Position numbers and translations under genes: made by a program | The notes under the pieces: generated by a model | Database searches by the model: none | What the model was told of the DNA's origin: nothing | Seen by the model: only the letters and a program-made list of their open reading frames with translations | NCBI RefSeq assembly: GCF_000211815.1 | Contig: NZ_GL890954.1 | Coordinates: 43,548-107,547 of the forward strand | Origin: Moorena producens 3L | GTDB taxonomy: Bacteria > Cyanobacteriota > Cyanobacteriia > Cyanobacteriales > Coleofasciculaceae | Length of the DNA stretch: 64,000 bases | Direction: 5' to 3' | Shown: in pieces, positions 44,535 to 53,220 of the stretch | How the letters are laid out: the number at the start of each line of letters is the position of its first letter | How positions within the stretch are numbered: position 1 is the stretch's first letter

Positions 44535-44535
44535 G
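43303..44535 (+). CDS. tnpB: TnpB RNA-guided nuclease
   Basis: About 410 residues from TTG 43303 (LFNLTYEFKLKPTAKQ), chosen because AAGGAGG lies 8 nt upstream (43288-43294); a TTG at 43252 gives a longer unlikely N-terminus. The RuvC triad looks intact: Asp in LGIDVGISHF, Glu in MIFVEDLNLKGLA, Asp in TTSRDVAAAQVVA. The zinc finger is CPNC...CEDCG. The last codons (SPSFKGGECQ) are read from the right-end hairpin, and the TAG stop is directly followed by the recR ATG. Probably functional. Confidence 0.92.
   Translation: MFNLTYEFKLKPTAKQVSLFEDWLEQCRKVYNYALVERKDWYKSRSCQINACSLPREYIIPADAKRPTYASQCRGLTAARKAIEELRAVQVHVLQQTLKRLEKAFVSMWEQGHGFPRFKKQGQMRSFVFPQLGVKPLEANRVKLPKIGWVKMRQSREIPADAVVKQARVVKRSSGWYVMLTLAWDVDVPQVMPHGEALGIDVGISHFVAVSNGALFPNPRPFKRLERKLKLLQKRVSRKRIGSRNRVRAQKKVSKLHERIANVRKDYHWELAHNLCDWAGMIFVEDLNLKGLARGMLGKHCLDAGWGQFFQILEQCCFKRGVYFQKVDSKKTSQICPNCLTETGKKTLAERVHHCEDCGYTTSRDVAAAQVVAMRGLAAVGHTVKMLSEGKFVGIPLKKESPSFKGGECQ
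44521..44535 (+). promoter_or_regulatory. Ribosome site of recR supplied by the TnpB right end
   Basis: GGGGAG at 44521-44526 lies about 9 nt before the recR ATG and belongs to the right-end hairpin of the element. The tnpB stop and recR start are contiguous (TAGATG), an arrangement suited to translational coupling. Confidence 0.6.
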
Positions 44536-45132
44536 ATGGTTTACACACGCCCCCTCGCTCGCTTAATTGAAGAGCTACAACGCCTGCCTGGAGTTGGTCC
44601 AAAGACTGCCCAACGACTAGCCCTTCATATCCTCAAGCGTCCAACACCGGAAGTCAAAGCCCTAGCGCAAGCGTTGGTGGAAGCCAAACAACAAGTTGGT
44701 TTCTGTAGAGTATGCTTTCACTTGTCTGCTGAACCCGTCTGCCAAATTTGCCGCAATTCCAACCGGGACGAGAAGACTATCTGTGTAGTTGCCGACTCAA
44801 GGGATGTGATTGCCATCGAAAAAACCCGCGAGTACCGAGGTAAATACCACGTTCTGGGAGGAGTGATCTCCCCCATGGATGGCATTGGTCCAGAACAACT
44901 CCATATCCAGCAACTTGTACAACGAGTCAGCCAGAAAACGATTCAAGAAGTCATTTTAGCCATCAATCCCAGTGTAGAAGGGGAGACAACCACACTATAT
45001 ATAGGTCAACTGATCAGGCCGTTTACCAAAGTGACCCGGATTGCCTTTGGTTTACCCATGGGGGGAGACCTAGAATATGCAGATGAAGTAACCTTAGCTA
45101 GAGCCTTAGAAGGACGCCGTGAGTTGGAGTAA
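44536..45132 (+). CDS. recR: Recombination protein RecR
   Basis: 198 residues, full length. RecR loads RecA in the RecFOR pathway. N-terminal helix-hairpin-helix (LIEELQRLPGVGPKTAQRLA), a C4 zinc finger (FCRVCFHLSAEPVCQICRN) and a Toprim domain (ICVVADSRDVIAIEKT, YHVLGGVISPMDGIGP), then GGDLEYADEVTLARALEGRR. The start MVYTRPLARLIEELQ is native, but the sequence immediately upstream is the right end of a TnpB element, so the native promoter appears displaced. Confidence 0.97.
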   Translation: MVYTRPLARLIEELQRLPGVGPKTAQRLALHILKRPTPEVKALAQALVEAKQQVGFCRVCFHLSAEPVCQICRNSNRDEKTICVVADSRDVIAIEKTREYRGKYHVLGGVISPMDGIGPEQLHIQQLVQRVSQKTIQEVILAINPSVEGETTTLYIGQLIRPFTKVTRIAFGLPMGGDLEYADEVTLARALEGRRELE

Positions 45133-45160
45133 TTGGACTAAGAATTAGTGAAGGATGAAT

Positions 45161-45184
45161 GATGAAGTAAGAACATACTTCATC
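45161..45184. terminator. Bidirectional hairpin between recR and the response regulator gene
   Basis: GATGAAGTA and TACTTCATC form a perfect 9-bp stem between convergent genes, followed by CTTTAT. Likely a shared terminator. Confidence 0.6.
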
Positions 45185-45201
45185 CTTTATACTTGCATAA
45201 A

Positions 45202-45753
45202 CTACTTCAACTTTTGCTTAATAAAGGTCACCAGCTGACCTAATTGTTTCTTCAAGGCATCAATTTCTTTCTGCATTTTGGCAACCTTTGCCTTCAACTG
45301 TGCAATTTCTTGAGCTGATGCGACTGAGGACTGATCGGTAGCTGCACTAATTGTTGGTGGTGCAGGAGTTGCTGGTCGCTTCTTAGCCTTTTGCATAGAT
45401 TCTTTGATAGCGTCCGTCAGCTGCTTTTTATTAAAAGGCTTTTCAATAAAGGCAAAATACTTAAAAGGTTCTTTAATTTTAGCAGTTACCTCTTCTTTTC
45501 GACCTGACATTAATACCAGAGGAATTCTTTGTAATTTAGGCTCACTTTGAAGTTTATCAAAAATCTCAAATCCACTCATTTTTGGCAGGATAAAATCTAA
45601 CATTATAAAGTTAGGTTCTTCCTGGTAAATTAAATTAATTCCCTCCACCCCATCTTTAGCTTCGAGGACTTCAAACCCCGGAGGTAACATCTCTTTGACA
45701 CGCTTGCGGATTACCGTACTATCATCGATTACCAGGATTTTATGACTTGCCAC
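45202..45753 (-). CDS. CheY-like response regulator with coiled-coil tail
   Basis: 183 residues. Receiver domain 1-125: acidic pair in KILVIDDSTVIRKR, phospho-acceptor Asp in FIMLDFILPKMSG, Thr/Ser-type switch region PLVLMSG and Lys in FAFIEKPFNKKQL. After a Pro/Ala linker (RPATPAPPTISAATD) comes a short coiled coil (IAQLKAKVAKMQKEIDALKK) that may mediate oligomerisation. No kinase is adjacent. Similar single-receiver regulators act in cyanobacterial motility or pili; the role here is unknown. Confidence 0.9.
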   Translation of the reverse strand: MASHKILVIDDSTVIRKRVKEMLPPGFEVLEAKDGVEGINLIYQEEPNFIMLDFILPKMSGFEIFDKLQSEPKLQRIPLVLMSGRKEEVTAKIKEPFKYFAFIEKPFNKKQLTDAIKESMQKAKKRPATPAPPTISAATDQSSVASAQEIAQLKAKVAKMQKEIDALKKQLGQLVTFIKQKLK

Positions 45754-46326
45754 GACTGACTCCTTTCCAAGGTAGTTTGAGGTAATTTTAAAAAAACAAA
45801 TGTTGAATGAAGCGACTGTCGCCGACTCCAGAGGCTAATGTGGACACCCTAACTTAGGATCAGGGGAGTGCCCGTTTGCCTAGCGATGATCGACAAGTCA
45901 CGACCTACCCAACTAAGATAACTCAGCCCTATCAATCTATAGGCATACCCCTATAAAAAGGTGTGGGAGATGTGACAATCTATCCCTACTTAGTGCCATT
46001 TTACGGTAAGATTATACACCCGTTCGGGGTGAATGGGTGTTGAGGCTCCCCCGGTCACCCCTAATATCAATTCTGGTTGAATACCCATCAATTTTGGGGG
46101 GCGCGGGGAGGGTGGGGAGGGTGGAAAGTGTGGGGAGATGGGAACCCACCCCTAACCCCTCCCAGGAGGGGAATATGGGGAGATGGGGGAAATTTTTATT
46201 AAGGGTAATTATCCTGACATGATATAAGCGATCGCATTCCGATGCAAACTACTTGATCTGGTTCAGTTACGATTAACCAGTTAGGATTACGGCCTAATTT
46301 TACCCTACACCCAGTCACTCCACACT
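45754..46326. other. 570-nt gap with G-rich repeats
   Basis: No gene. Contains G-rich tandem sequence (GGGAGGGTGGGGAGGGTGG, about 46099-46135) in which the second copy of the 33-nt hairpin repeat is embedded, and one GCGATCGC octamer (46228). Confidence 0.6.
46141..46173. repeat. 33-nt hairpin repeat, copy 2
   Basis: AACCCACCCCTAACCCCTCC then CAGGAGGGGAA, identical in core to 31829-31862, and again inside a G-rich tandem tract. Confidence 0.8.
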
Positions 46327-47079
46327 CTAACCAGGGACTGATTCCTCGGTGTAATCAAAACAACTTAACTGCCAATCTTTTCTTTCGACAACCAACGAGG
46401 CAAAGTAACCCGGCGCAGGGGTTAAACCAGCTATAGACCAAGGGTAAACTGCCTGAGGGTCTTTGTTGATGCTCAGCAAGGCAGTCGGTTCAGCTGGATT
46501 TACAGAAACTTCCACTTGTTCCAAGCCAGCTAGTCCTTCACCAATTGCTTTGAGATAGGCTTCCTTACTCGTCCATCCCTGAAAAAATGCCTTGTGCTTT
46601 TGCTCCTCAGACACAGAACAAATCACGGCATACTCTTGGGGGGAAAAGAAACGTTGAGCGAGTTGCTCAGCATCTGGCATTGGTCGCAGATATTCTAGGT
46701 CAACGCCAATGCGCTGATCCCGGGTAATAGCATACAGAATTAGTCCATGAGAGTGAGAAACATTAAAACGGAGTCTTCTGCCCCCAGAGGTTTCCTGGAG
46801 TGCTGGCTTGCCCCGCTTTCCATAACAAAACTCCACTTGGCGTGGGTTCATGGCCAAATAGCGACCCAAGATTTGGCGCAAAAGACCCCGACCTGCTATA
46901 AAATGCTTCCGATCCCGCTCAAAGTAAAATCGCTGAGCTCTTTGCTGCTCGTCCTCAGAAAGAGTAGTTGCCAATTTTTCAATCAATAATTCACTCAGCT
47001 CCAACTGCGCACGCCAGAGATGGACATCATGGTTCAATAGTTGCAAATCTGTTGGGGGAAGTAGCCACACTGGGGTCAT
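46327..47079 (-). CDS. 4'-phosphopantetheinyl transferase (Sfp/HetI type)
   Basis: 250 residues. Transfers phosphopantetheine from CoA to carrier proteins. Sfp-type motifs: FIAGRGLLRQILGRYL, RLRFNVSHSHGLILYA, IGVDLEYLRPMPDAE and FFQGWTSKEAYLKAIGEG (Mg-binding GVDLE and WxxKEA). In cyanobacteria this type serves fatty acid, polyketide and nonribosomal peptide carriers; no synthase is in the window. Start MTPVWLLPPTDLQLLNHDVH. Confidence 0.93.
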   Translation of the reverse strand: MTPVWLLPPTDLQLLNHDVHLWRAQLELSELLIEKLATTLSEDEQQRAQRFYFERDRKHFIAGRGLLRQILGRYLAMNPRQVEFCYGKRGKPALQETSGGRRLRFNVSHSHGLILYAITRDQRIGVDLEYLRPMPDAEQLAQRFFSPQEYAVICSVSEEQKHKAFFQGWTSKEAYLKAIGEGLAGLEQVEVSVNPAEPTALLSINKDPQAVYPWSIAGLTPAPGYFASLVVERKDWQLSCFDYTEESVPG

Positions 47080-47479
47080 GGTTCAAGAAAAACGTATAAA
47101 GATTTGTAGTTTCACAGTTACACCCAATAGTCAGATTTCAGAAATTTAATGATTTTTCTAGCGGTTTCTAGCCTAATGAGGTACACAGGATTTTTTCCCT
47201 GTTCCCTCTTATGTGTTCCGTGTTAGCTCTTCCATATTAACTCTTATGTGTTCCCTGTTCCGGGGATCCGCTGTTCCATAAAACCCAAGACTCTGTACCT
47301 CACCAAATTGATAACCGCTAGACAGATACTCAACAATTTGGCTTAGTATTAAAGTTAATGTAAAGATGTTAAGCTTCCATGAGCTTTCCCAATAAATATA
47401 AATTCTTGTTCCTTAATTACTCTAAAGAACCTCAAACCCGTAAAATAGATCAGCTTTGTATAGGGAATAGATAGAGCCT
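47080..47479. other. Gap between the PPTase gene and ppc
   Basis: A 400-nt divergent region that should hold both promoters. Contains TCTTATGTGTTCC direct repeats (about 47206-47250) and TCCCTGT units. No gene. Confidence 0.5.
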
Positions 47480-50400
47480 ATGAGTTTTCTCCCATCTCCA
47501 TCTAATCAAGATTCAACCTTCCCGGCTACCTCTGACCTGTTTCTGCGCCATCGACTTAAAATTGTAGAGGATTTGTGGGAATCTGTTCTCCTATCTGAAT
47601 GTGGTCAGGAACTCGTTGATTTACTCAAGCAACTGCGGGAATTGTGTTCTCCAGAAGGACAAGCCACTGAAGATCCTAAATCTTCAGTAGCTGATTTAAT
47701 CCAACAGCTTGACCTTAATGAGGCTATCCGGGCATCACGAGCCTTTGCTCTATACTTTCAGCTGATCAATATTGTCGAACAACATTATGAACAGCGAAAT
47801 CAACAACTCTCAAGACGCCGTTCCTACCGAAAAAGCACTGAACCCGAGTTAAGCCCCTTCAGCCAAGGTATTTTAACAAAAAATGGTAATTCGTCTTTCT
47901 CAACTGTTGTAACAGTTGAGCAAGAGGTGGACATAGGCAATGATGTTACTCAACCAGGGGGTGCCGTTACCAATGTTATCGAAAAGAGCCAGCAAGAAAA
48001 CCAAGGATCTCAAAGAAAATTAGGGCTACTAGATTGGTTATTTCCCCATTTGCATAAGCAAAATGTGCCACCAGGTCAAATTCAGCGGCTGATTGATAAT
48101 CTTGATATTCGTTTAGTTTTCACAGCTCACCCTACTGAAATTGTCCGTCGTACCATTCGGGGTAAACAGCGACGGATGGCTAAGATTCTCGAACAATTAG
48201 ACCAAGCGGAGCAAACCTATGGTACCTTGGGAATCACTTCGTCCTGGGAGGTGACTGAATGTAGCCAAAAGCTCATGGAAGAAATTCGCCTCTGGTGGCG
48301 CACCGATGAGCTACATCAGTTTAAGCCAGGAGTACTTGATGAAGTAGATTACACTCTTCACTACTTCCAAGAAGTACTGTTTGATACTATACCCCAATTG
48401 TATAGTCGCTTCAAGCAAGCCTTAAAGGGTTCATTCCCCTGGCTGAACCCACCCGCTAAGAACTTCTGTCATTTTGGCTCTTGGGTAGGGTCAGACCGGG
48501 ATGGTAATCCTTTTGTCACTCCCCAAATTACCTGGCAAACTGCCTGCTATCAACGAGATTTGGTGCTAGGTAAATATATAGGTGAAGTTAGGAATCTGAC
48601 TGAATTATTGAGCCTGTCCTTGCACTGGTGTGATGTGCTACCAGAACTGTTAGACTCTCTAGAACAAGACCGCTCTCAATTGCCAGAGGTTTACGAACAG
48701 CTCGCCATTCGCTATCGCCAAGAACCCTATCGACTCAAACTGACTTACGTTAAGCAAAAACTCGAAAACACCCGTGAGCGAAACCAACAGCTGGCCAATG
48801 GTATGCCTGTACCAGATGAGATGGCTAATGGTAAAAGCTGGAGTTTTTACCGCTCTGGAGAAGAATTCTTGGCAGAACTAAAGCTGATTGAGAGTAATCT
48901 GCTGGAAACCGGGTTGAACTGTCGTGAGTTAGACAATTTAATCTGTCAGGTGGAAATTTATGGCTTTTACCTGGCTCACCTAGATATTCGCCAGGAAAGT
49001 TCTCGCCACTCAGAAGCCCTGAGTGAAATTGCTGAGTACCTGCAAGTTTTGCCTAAGCCCTACAACTTGCTATCGGAATCCGAAGCATCCTTGTGGTTAA
49101 CCGCTGAGTTGCGAACCCGACGTCCATTAATCCCAACAGAACTACCATTTTCGGAAAAAACCTGCGAGACTATCGAAACCTTCCGGATGGTGCGGCAACT
49201 GCAACAAGAGTTTGGTCCCCAAATCTGCCAAACCTACATCATCAGTATGAGTCACACGGCCAGTGATTTGTTGGAAGTCCTCTTGTTGGCGAAGGAAGCT
49301 GGTCTGTATGACCCAGCCACTGGTAAAAGTACCATTCGCGTGGTGCCACTGTTTGAAACAGTGGAAGACCTTAAGCGTGCTCCAGCAGTGATGAAATCCC
49401 TGTTTGAGCTACCCTTGTATCGTGCTAGTTTGGCTGGTGGATATCAACAGATGCAGGTTAGCCCAAATAACCGTCAACTAAATAACCTACCCTACTCGAA
49501 TGCCAAAGCTGAACAACCAAATAACCCTGACCTTAAGGCCGTAGGCCACGCTGCGCGAACGGCCACGCTACGGGAACAAGGGTTAACCTCTCCTAACTTA
49601 CAAGAGGTAATGCTCGGCTACTCCGACAGTAATAAAGATTCTGGCTTCCTCAGTAGCAACTGGGAAATCCACAAAGCTCAGAAAGCCTTAGAGCACATGG
49701 CCGAAGAGTATGGTATTGTTTTACGGATCTTCCATGGTCGTGGTGGTTCAGTGGGTCGTGGTGGCGGTCCATCTTATGAAGCTATCCTGGCGCAACCAGG
49801 TCGTAGTATCAATGGCCGAATCAAAATTACCGAACAGGGGGAAGTCCTTGCTTCTAGGTACTCTCTTCCAGGACTAGCGCTCTATCATCTTGAAACAATA
49901 GCCACAGCAGTGATGCAAGCTAGCTTACTCAATAATGGCTTTGATGATATCCAGCCCTGGAATGAAATTATGGAGGAATTAGCTCAGATCTCCCGTAGCC
50001 ATTACCGAGCTCTGATTCACGACCAACCGGATCTGGTAGATTTCTTCCATCAAGTGACACCAATTCAAGAAATTAGCCAGTTGCAAATTAGTTCTCGCCC
50101 TGCACGGCGTAAATCAGGGAAGAAGGATTTAAGCAGTCTGCGGGCAATTCCTTGGGTCTTTAGTTGGACTCAAAGCCGCTTCCTGCTACCGAGCTGGTAC
50201 GGTGTTGGCACTGCCCTACAAAGCTTTGTTGATCAAGCTCCAGAGGAAAATATCAACCTATTGCGCTGTTTCTATTCAAAATGGCCCTTCTTCAAAATGG
50301 TCATTTCCAAAGTAGAGATGACCTTAGCCAAGGTGGATCTACAAATTGCTCACCACTATGTCAAGGAACTTTCAAACCCTGAAGACCTGGAACGCTTCGA

Positions 50401-50698
50401 GCATTTGTTTGAGCAAATTGCTAAGGAATTTAACCTGACCCGCAACTTAGTCCTGACGATTACAGGACACCAAACACTCCTAGATGGCGACCCCAATTTA
50501 CAACGGTCTGTACATTTGCGTAATGGTACCATCGTTCCCTTAGGATTTTTACAGGTATCTTTGCTCAAACGCCTACGTCAACATAGCAACCAGGTAACAT
50601 TGGGTGTGGTTCAATCCCGGTATAGTAAGGGAGAGTTACTACGAGGAGCCTTATTGACGATCAACGGTATTGCTGCTGGCATGCGTAATACTGGCTGA
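47480..50698 (+). CDS. ppc: Phosphoenolpyruvate carboxylase with repeat-encoded insertion
   Basis: 1,072 residues. Carboxylates PEP to oxaloacetate, the anaplerotic reaction supporting amino acid synthesis. Catalytic motifs: VFTAHPTEIVRRTIRGKQRR, GSWVGSDRDGNPFVT, VMLGYSDSNKDSGFLSSNWE, FHGRGGSVGRGGGPSYEAI and the C-terminal LTINGIAAGMRNTG. Residues about 658-707, between LAGGYQQMQ and NLQEVMLGYSDS, are translated dispersed repeat (VSPNNRQLNNLPYSNAKAEQ, VGHAARTATLREQG). This loop is variable in length among cyanobacterial enzymes as I recall them, so it probably tolerates the insertion. Start ATG 47480. Confidence 0.96.
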   Translation: MSFLPSPSNQDSTFPATSDLFLRHRLKIVEDLWESVLLSECGQELVDLLKQLRELCSPEGQATEDPKSSVADLIQQLDLNEAIRASRAFALYFQLINIVEQHYEQRNQQLSRRRSYRKSTEPELSPFSQGILTKNGNSSFSTVVTVEQEVDIGNDVTQPGGAVTNVIEKSQQENQGSQRKLGLLDWLFPHLHKQNVPPGQIQRLIDNLDIRLVFTAHPTEIVRRTIRGKQRRMAKILEQLDQAEQTYGTLGITSSWEVTECSQKLMEEIRLWWRTDELHQFKPGVLDEVDYTLHYFQEVLFDTIPQLYSRFKQALKGSFPWLNPPAKNFCHFGSWVGSDRDGNPFVTPQITWQTACYQRDLVLGKYIGEVRNLTELLSLSLHWCDVLPELLDSLEQDRSQLPEVYEQLAIRYRQEPYRLKLTYVKQKLENTRERNQQLANGMPVPDEMANGKSWSFYRSGEEFLAELKLIESNLLETGLNCRELDNLICQVEIYGFYLAHLDIRQESSRHSEALSEIAEYLQVLPKPYNLLSESEASLWLTAELRTRRPLIPTELPFSEKTCETIETFRMVRQLQQEFGPQICQTYIISMSHTASDLLEVLLLAKEAGLYDPATGKSTIRVVPLFETVEDLKRAPAVMKSLFELPLYRASLAGGYQQMQVSPNNRQLNNLPYSNAKAEQPNNPDLKAVGHAARTATLREQGLTSPNLQEVMLGYSDSNKDSGFLSSNWEIHKAQKALEHMAEEYGIVLRIFHGRGGSVGRGGGPSYEAILAQPGRSINGRIKITEQGEVLASRYSLPGLALYHLETIATAVMQASLLNNGFDDIQPWNEIMEELAQISRSHYRALIHDQPDLVDFFHQVTPIQEISQLQISSRPARRKSGKKDLSSLRAIPWVFSWTQSRFLLPSWYGVGTALQSFVDQAPEENINLLRCFYSKWPFFKMVISKVEMTLAKVDLQIAHHYVKELSNPEDLERFEHLFEQIAKEFNLTRNLVLTITGHQTLLDGDPNLQRSVHLRNGTIVPLGFLQVSLLKRLRQHSNQVTLGVVQSRYSKGELLRGALLTINGIAAGMRNTG
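49453..49600. repeat. Dispersed repeats inside ppc
   Basis: AAATAACCGTCAACTAAATAACC, then CTACTCGAATGCCAAAGCTG, then GGCCACGCTGCGCGAACGGC and GGCCACGCTACGGGAAC. These are variants of the intergenic GGCCACGCTACGCGAAC unit, in frame. Confidence 0.85.
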
Positions 50699-50945
50699 CA
50701 TGTAAAAAATAAAGGTAAGCTATCAGCTATCAGCGTGTCGCGTATCAGCTGATGGGCATAGGGCACGCTACTTGAAGTGCTGATCGGCATAGGTCACACT
50801 ACACCGAACAGCTTTTGAATAAAACAGGTCAGCATTCATTTAATCTGAGTTACGTAAAGCTGACGGCTGACGGCTGAATGCTTACCAATTAAGGATGAAA
50901 AACTAACTTTTTTTGTCCGGAATCATTGTAATGGCCAATTTAGCA
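50699..50945. repeat. Heptamer-rich gap
   Basis: Contains GCTATCAGCTATCAGCGTG and GCTGACGGCTGACGGCTGA tracts, resembling the region after apcD (both also have GAACAGCTTTTGAATAAAAC). No gene. Confidence 0.8.
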
Positions 50946-52046
50946 CTAATGATTAAATAGGTGTTCAACTCTTTGTATATCCTTCTGGCGGTGTCTGGCT
51001 TGCATCCTTTGTTTCCATTCTCGAATCGCGATCGCCGTTTTTTCTGTAGGAGGTGTATACTTCTGACTTTTCCCGGTGTTTTGCTTTGCCTGTCGTTGGT
51101 GTTGATTAGCTTGAGGTTGAATAACTAGAAACTCGTCAAGATTCTCTTGAAGTAATTTATGATCCAAGGCCCTTAGGATCGCTCTTGCGTTTGAATAACG
51201 CTCTTTGAGGGAAATAGCCAGCATTCTGTTGAGAATATTAGCAAAGGAATCACTCAAGTCCAATGCTTTGCCCCACTTCAGTTCACTAGTTTGGCGATCG
51301 CTCTGAAATTTTAGGGGGGCTTTTCCAGTAAGTAGGTAAAGACAGGTAACCCCTAGGGAATAAATATCACTGCTATACACAGGTCGTAGGCTAAACTGTT
51401 CCGGTGGTGCAAATCCTACCGTACCGATGAAATGGGTAGTTGGGTTTCTTACACTGTTATCTGATGCTTGGGCAATTAACTCCTTAACTGCCCCAAAATC
51501 AATTAGTACCAACCGACCATCATCATTAGAAAGAATAATATTCTGAGGTTTGATATCACGATGTATTACCCCATGGTCATGGATATACTGCAATAACGGT
51601 AGTATGTCTCGCAGAAAACCTTTAACGGCTCCTGGGGATAAGCAACCAGAACGCCTCACCAACCTAGCTAGGGTAATGCCTCGAATGTACTCTTGAACCA
51701 AGTAGAATTCTCCATGGTCTACGAAATAATCGAGCAACATGGGGATCTGGGGGTGAGTCCCCAGTTTGTTCAAAATTTTTGCCTCTCTCTCAAACCGCTG
51801 ACGAGCATTATGTAATGCTTTTGGATCACTGAATTTGGGGCAAAGTTGCTTGATGACACAAAACGGCTGACCCGGTAAGGATGTATCTTTGGCTAGAAAG
51901 GTTACACCAAAACCACCTCGACCAATCATCCGTAACACTTCATAGCGTGCGCGAAACAGCTGCTTTTTGCCACAAAGCTGACCTAACTCGGTATTCTTTA
52001 AGACGTCACTGTGAAAAGGAGATAGCTTGACTTGGGGGAAATTCAT
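50946..52046 (-). CDS. Serine/threonine protein kinase
   Basis: 366 residues. A Hanks-type kinase: glycine loop MIGRGGFGVTFLAKD, Lys in FCVIKQLCPKF, catalytic loop GVIHRDIKPQNIILS, DFGAVKELI, and activation/APE region IGTVGFAPPEQFS. The C-terminal ~70 residues are polar and basic (QHQRQAKQNTGKSQKYTPP) with no membrane segment, so it is probably cytosolic. Substrates unknown. Start MNFPQVKLSPFHSDVLK. Confidence 0.93.
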   Translation of the reverse strand: MNFPQVKLSPFHSDVLKNTELGQLCGKKQLFRARYEVLRMIGRGGFGVTFLAKDTSLPGQPFCVIKQLCPKFSDPKALHNARQRFEREAKILNKLGTHPQIPMLLDYFVDHGEFYLVQEYIRGITLARLVRRSGCLSPGAVKGFLRDILPLLQYIHDHGVIHRDIKPQNIILSNDDGRLVLIDFGAVKELIAQASDNSVRNPTTHFIGTVGFAPPEQFSLRPVYSSDIYSLGVTCLYLLTGKAPLKFQSDRQTSELKWGKALDLSDSFANILNRMLAISLKERYSNARAILRALDHKLLQENLDEFLVIQPQANQHQRQAKQNTGKSQKYTPPTEKTAIAIREWKQRMQARHRQKDIQRVEHLFNH

Positions 52047-52205
52047 TTATTTGTATATAGAAGGAGTAGCCATCAGCACCGATCTGCTTTTAGTTTAGGC
52101 AAAAATATAGGGGTTTGGATGAATTCTTCAGAGAGAAAAAAAATTTCCTACAGTTAATTAAAAATTAGGTAAAGTTGGTTGATAATACAGGGGTAAACAG
52201 AAAAT

Positions 52206-52955
52206 ATGACTATGCATCACAAACTAAACGAAGCCTTAAACCAAGGTCGTTGCCTGAAAGTAATTAGTGGCTTAAATAATTTTGATACCCAGAAAGTTGC
52301 TGCTGTAGTTAAAGCAGCTTCACGGGGTGGAGCGACTTTTGTCGATATTGCCGCCTGCCCCGATCTAGTCAGGTTGGCACGAGGGTTAACGGATTTACCA
52401 ATTTGTGTTTCTGCTGTAGAACCAAAGCAGTTTGTTATTGCTATCCAAGCTGGTGCTGATCTGATTGAAATTGGTAACTTTGATAGCTTTTATGCTCAGG
52501 GGAAGTGGTTTGATGCTTCCGACGTATTGGCACTGACCATTGAAACCCGTAAATTATTACCCAATATAACCTTATCAGTAACTGTCCCCCACATTCTAAA
52601 GTTAGATCAGCAAGTAGAACTAGCGGCAGAATTAGTCAAAGCAGGTGCCGATATTATTCAAACTGAAGGGGGTACCAGCAGTAAACCTCGCTCCGCTGGC
52701 ACCTTGGGTTTAATTGAAAAAGCGGCACCAACCTTGGCAGCTGCCTATGAAATTTCTCGTGCTGTCTCAGTACCAGTGTTGTGTGCTTCCGGGTTATCCA
52801 GTGTGACCCTTCCCATGGCCATTGCTGCTGGTGCTGCTGGTGTTGGCGTTGGTTCGGCTATCAATCAGTTAGATAGCGAAGTCGCAATGGTAGCAGCGGT
52901 TCGCAGCTTGGTAGAAGCCCTCCAAGGGGTCAAGGGTAAAGAGGTGAAGGTTTGA
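52206..52955 (+). CDS. ycf23: Ycf23-like TIM-barrel protein (DUF561)
   Basis: 249 residues. Conserved between cyanobacteria and some plastids. Motifs: LKVISGLNNFDTQKVAAVVK, GGATFVDIAACPDLVRLA, IQTEGGTSSKPRSAGTLGLI, VPVLCASGLSSVTLPMAIAA; the pattern is that of a phosphate-binding beta/alpha barrel (GAAGVGVGSAI). The activity is unknown. Start ATG 52206 (an ATG at 52212 is also possible). A tandem repeat begins directly at the stop codon. Confidence 0.92.
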   Translation: MTMHHKLNEALNQGRCLKVISGLNNFDTQKVAAVVKAASRGGATFVDIAACPDLVRLARGLTDLPICVSAVEPKQFVIAIQAGADLIEIGNFDSFYAQGKWFDASDVLALTIETRKLLPNITLSVTVPHILKLDQQVELAAELVKAGADIIQTEGGTSSKPRSAGTLGLIEKAAPTLAAAYEISRAVSVPVLCASGLSSVTLPMAIAAGAAGVGVGSAINQLDSEVAMVAAVRSLVEALQGVKGKEVKV

Positions 52956-52957
52956 TG

Positions 52958-53106
52958 GTTGTTCGCGTAGCGTGGCCTATTGGCCAAGGTTATCTGGTTG
53001 AAGGTTATCTGGTTGAAGGTTATCTGGTTGAAGGTTATCTGGTTGAAGGTTGGATGCTTGAACGGTTGAACGCGACGCGCGTGCCTATTGGCCAAGGTTG
53101 TTCGCC
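52958..53106. repeat. Tandem array after ycf23, 3' exon of intron 2
   Basis: GTTCGCGTAGCGTGGCCTAT, then four 15-nt units of TATCTGGTTGAAGGT, then a second GCGTGCCTATTGGCCAAGG unit ending at GTTGTTCGCC, which is the 3' exon flank of intron 2 (read on the minus strand). Confidence 0.9.
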
Positions 53107-53220
53107 GTTAGAGTCGATGTCCCCTATTACGGGGAGCACCTCTCCTTCAGAACCGTGCATGAAACTTTCGTCTCACACGGCTCCTAGATATTCTTAGCTG
53201 AGGTGCGACCCAGGGGCAGT

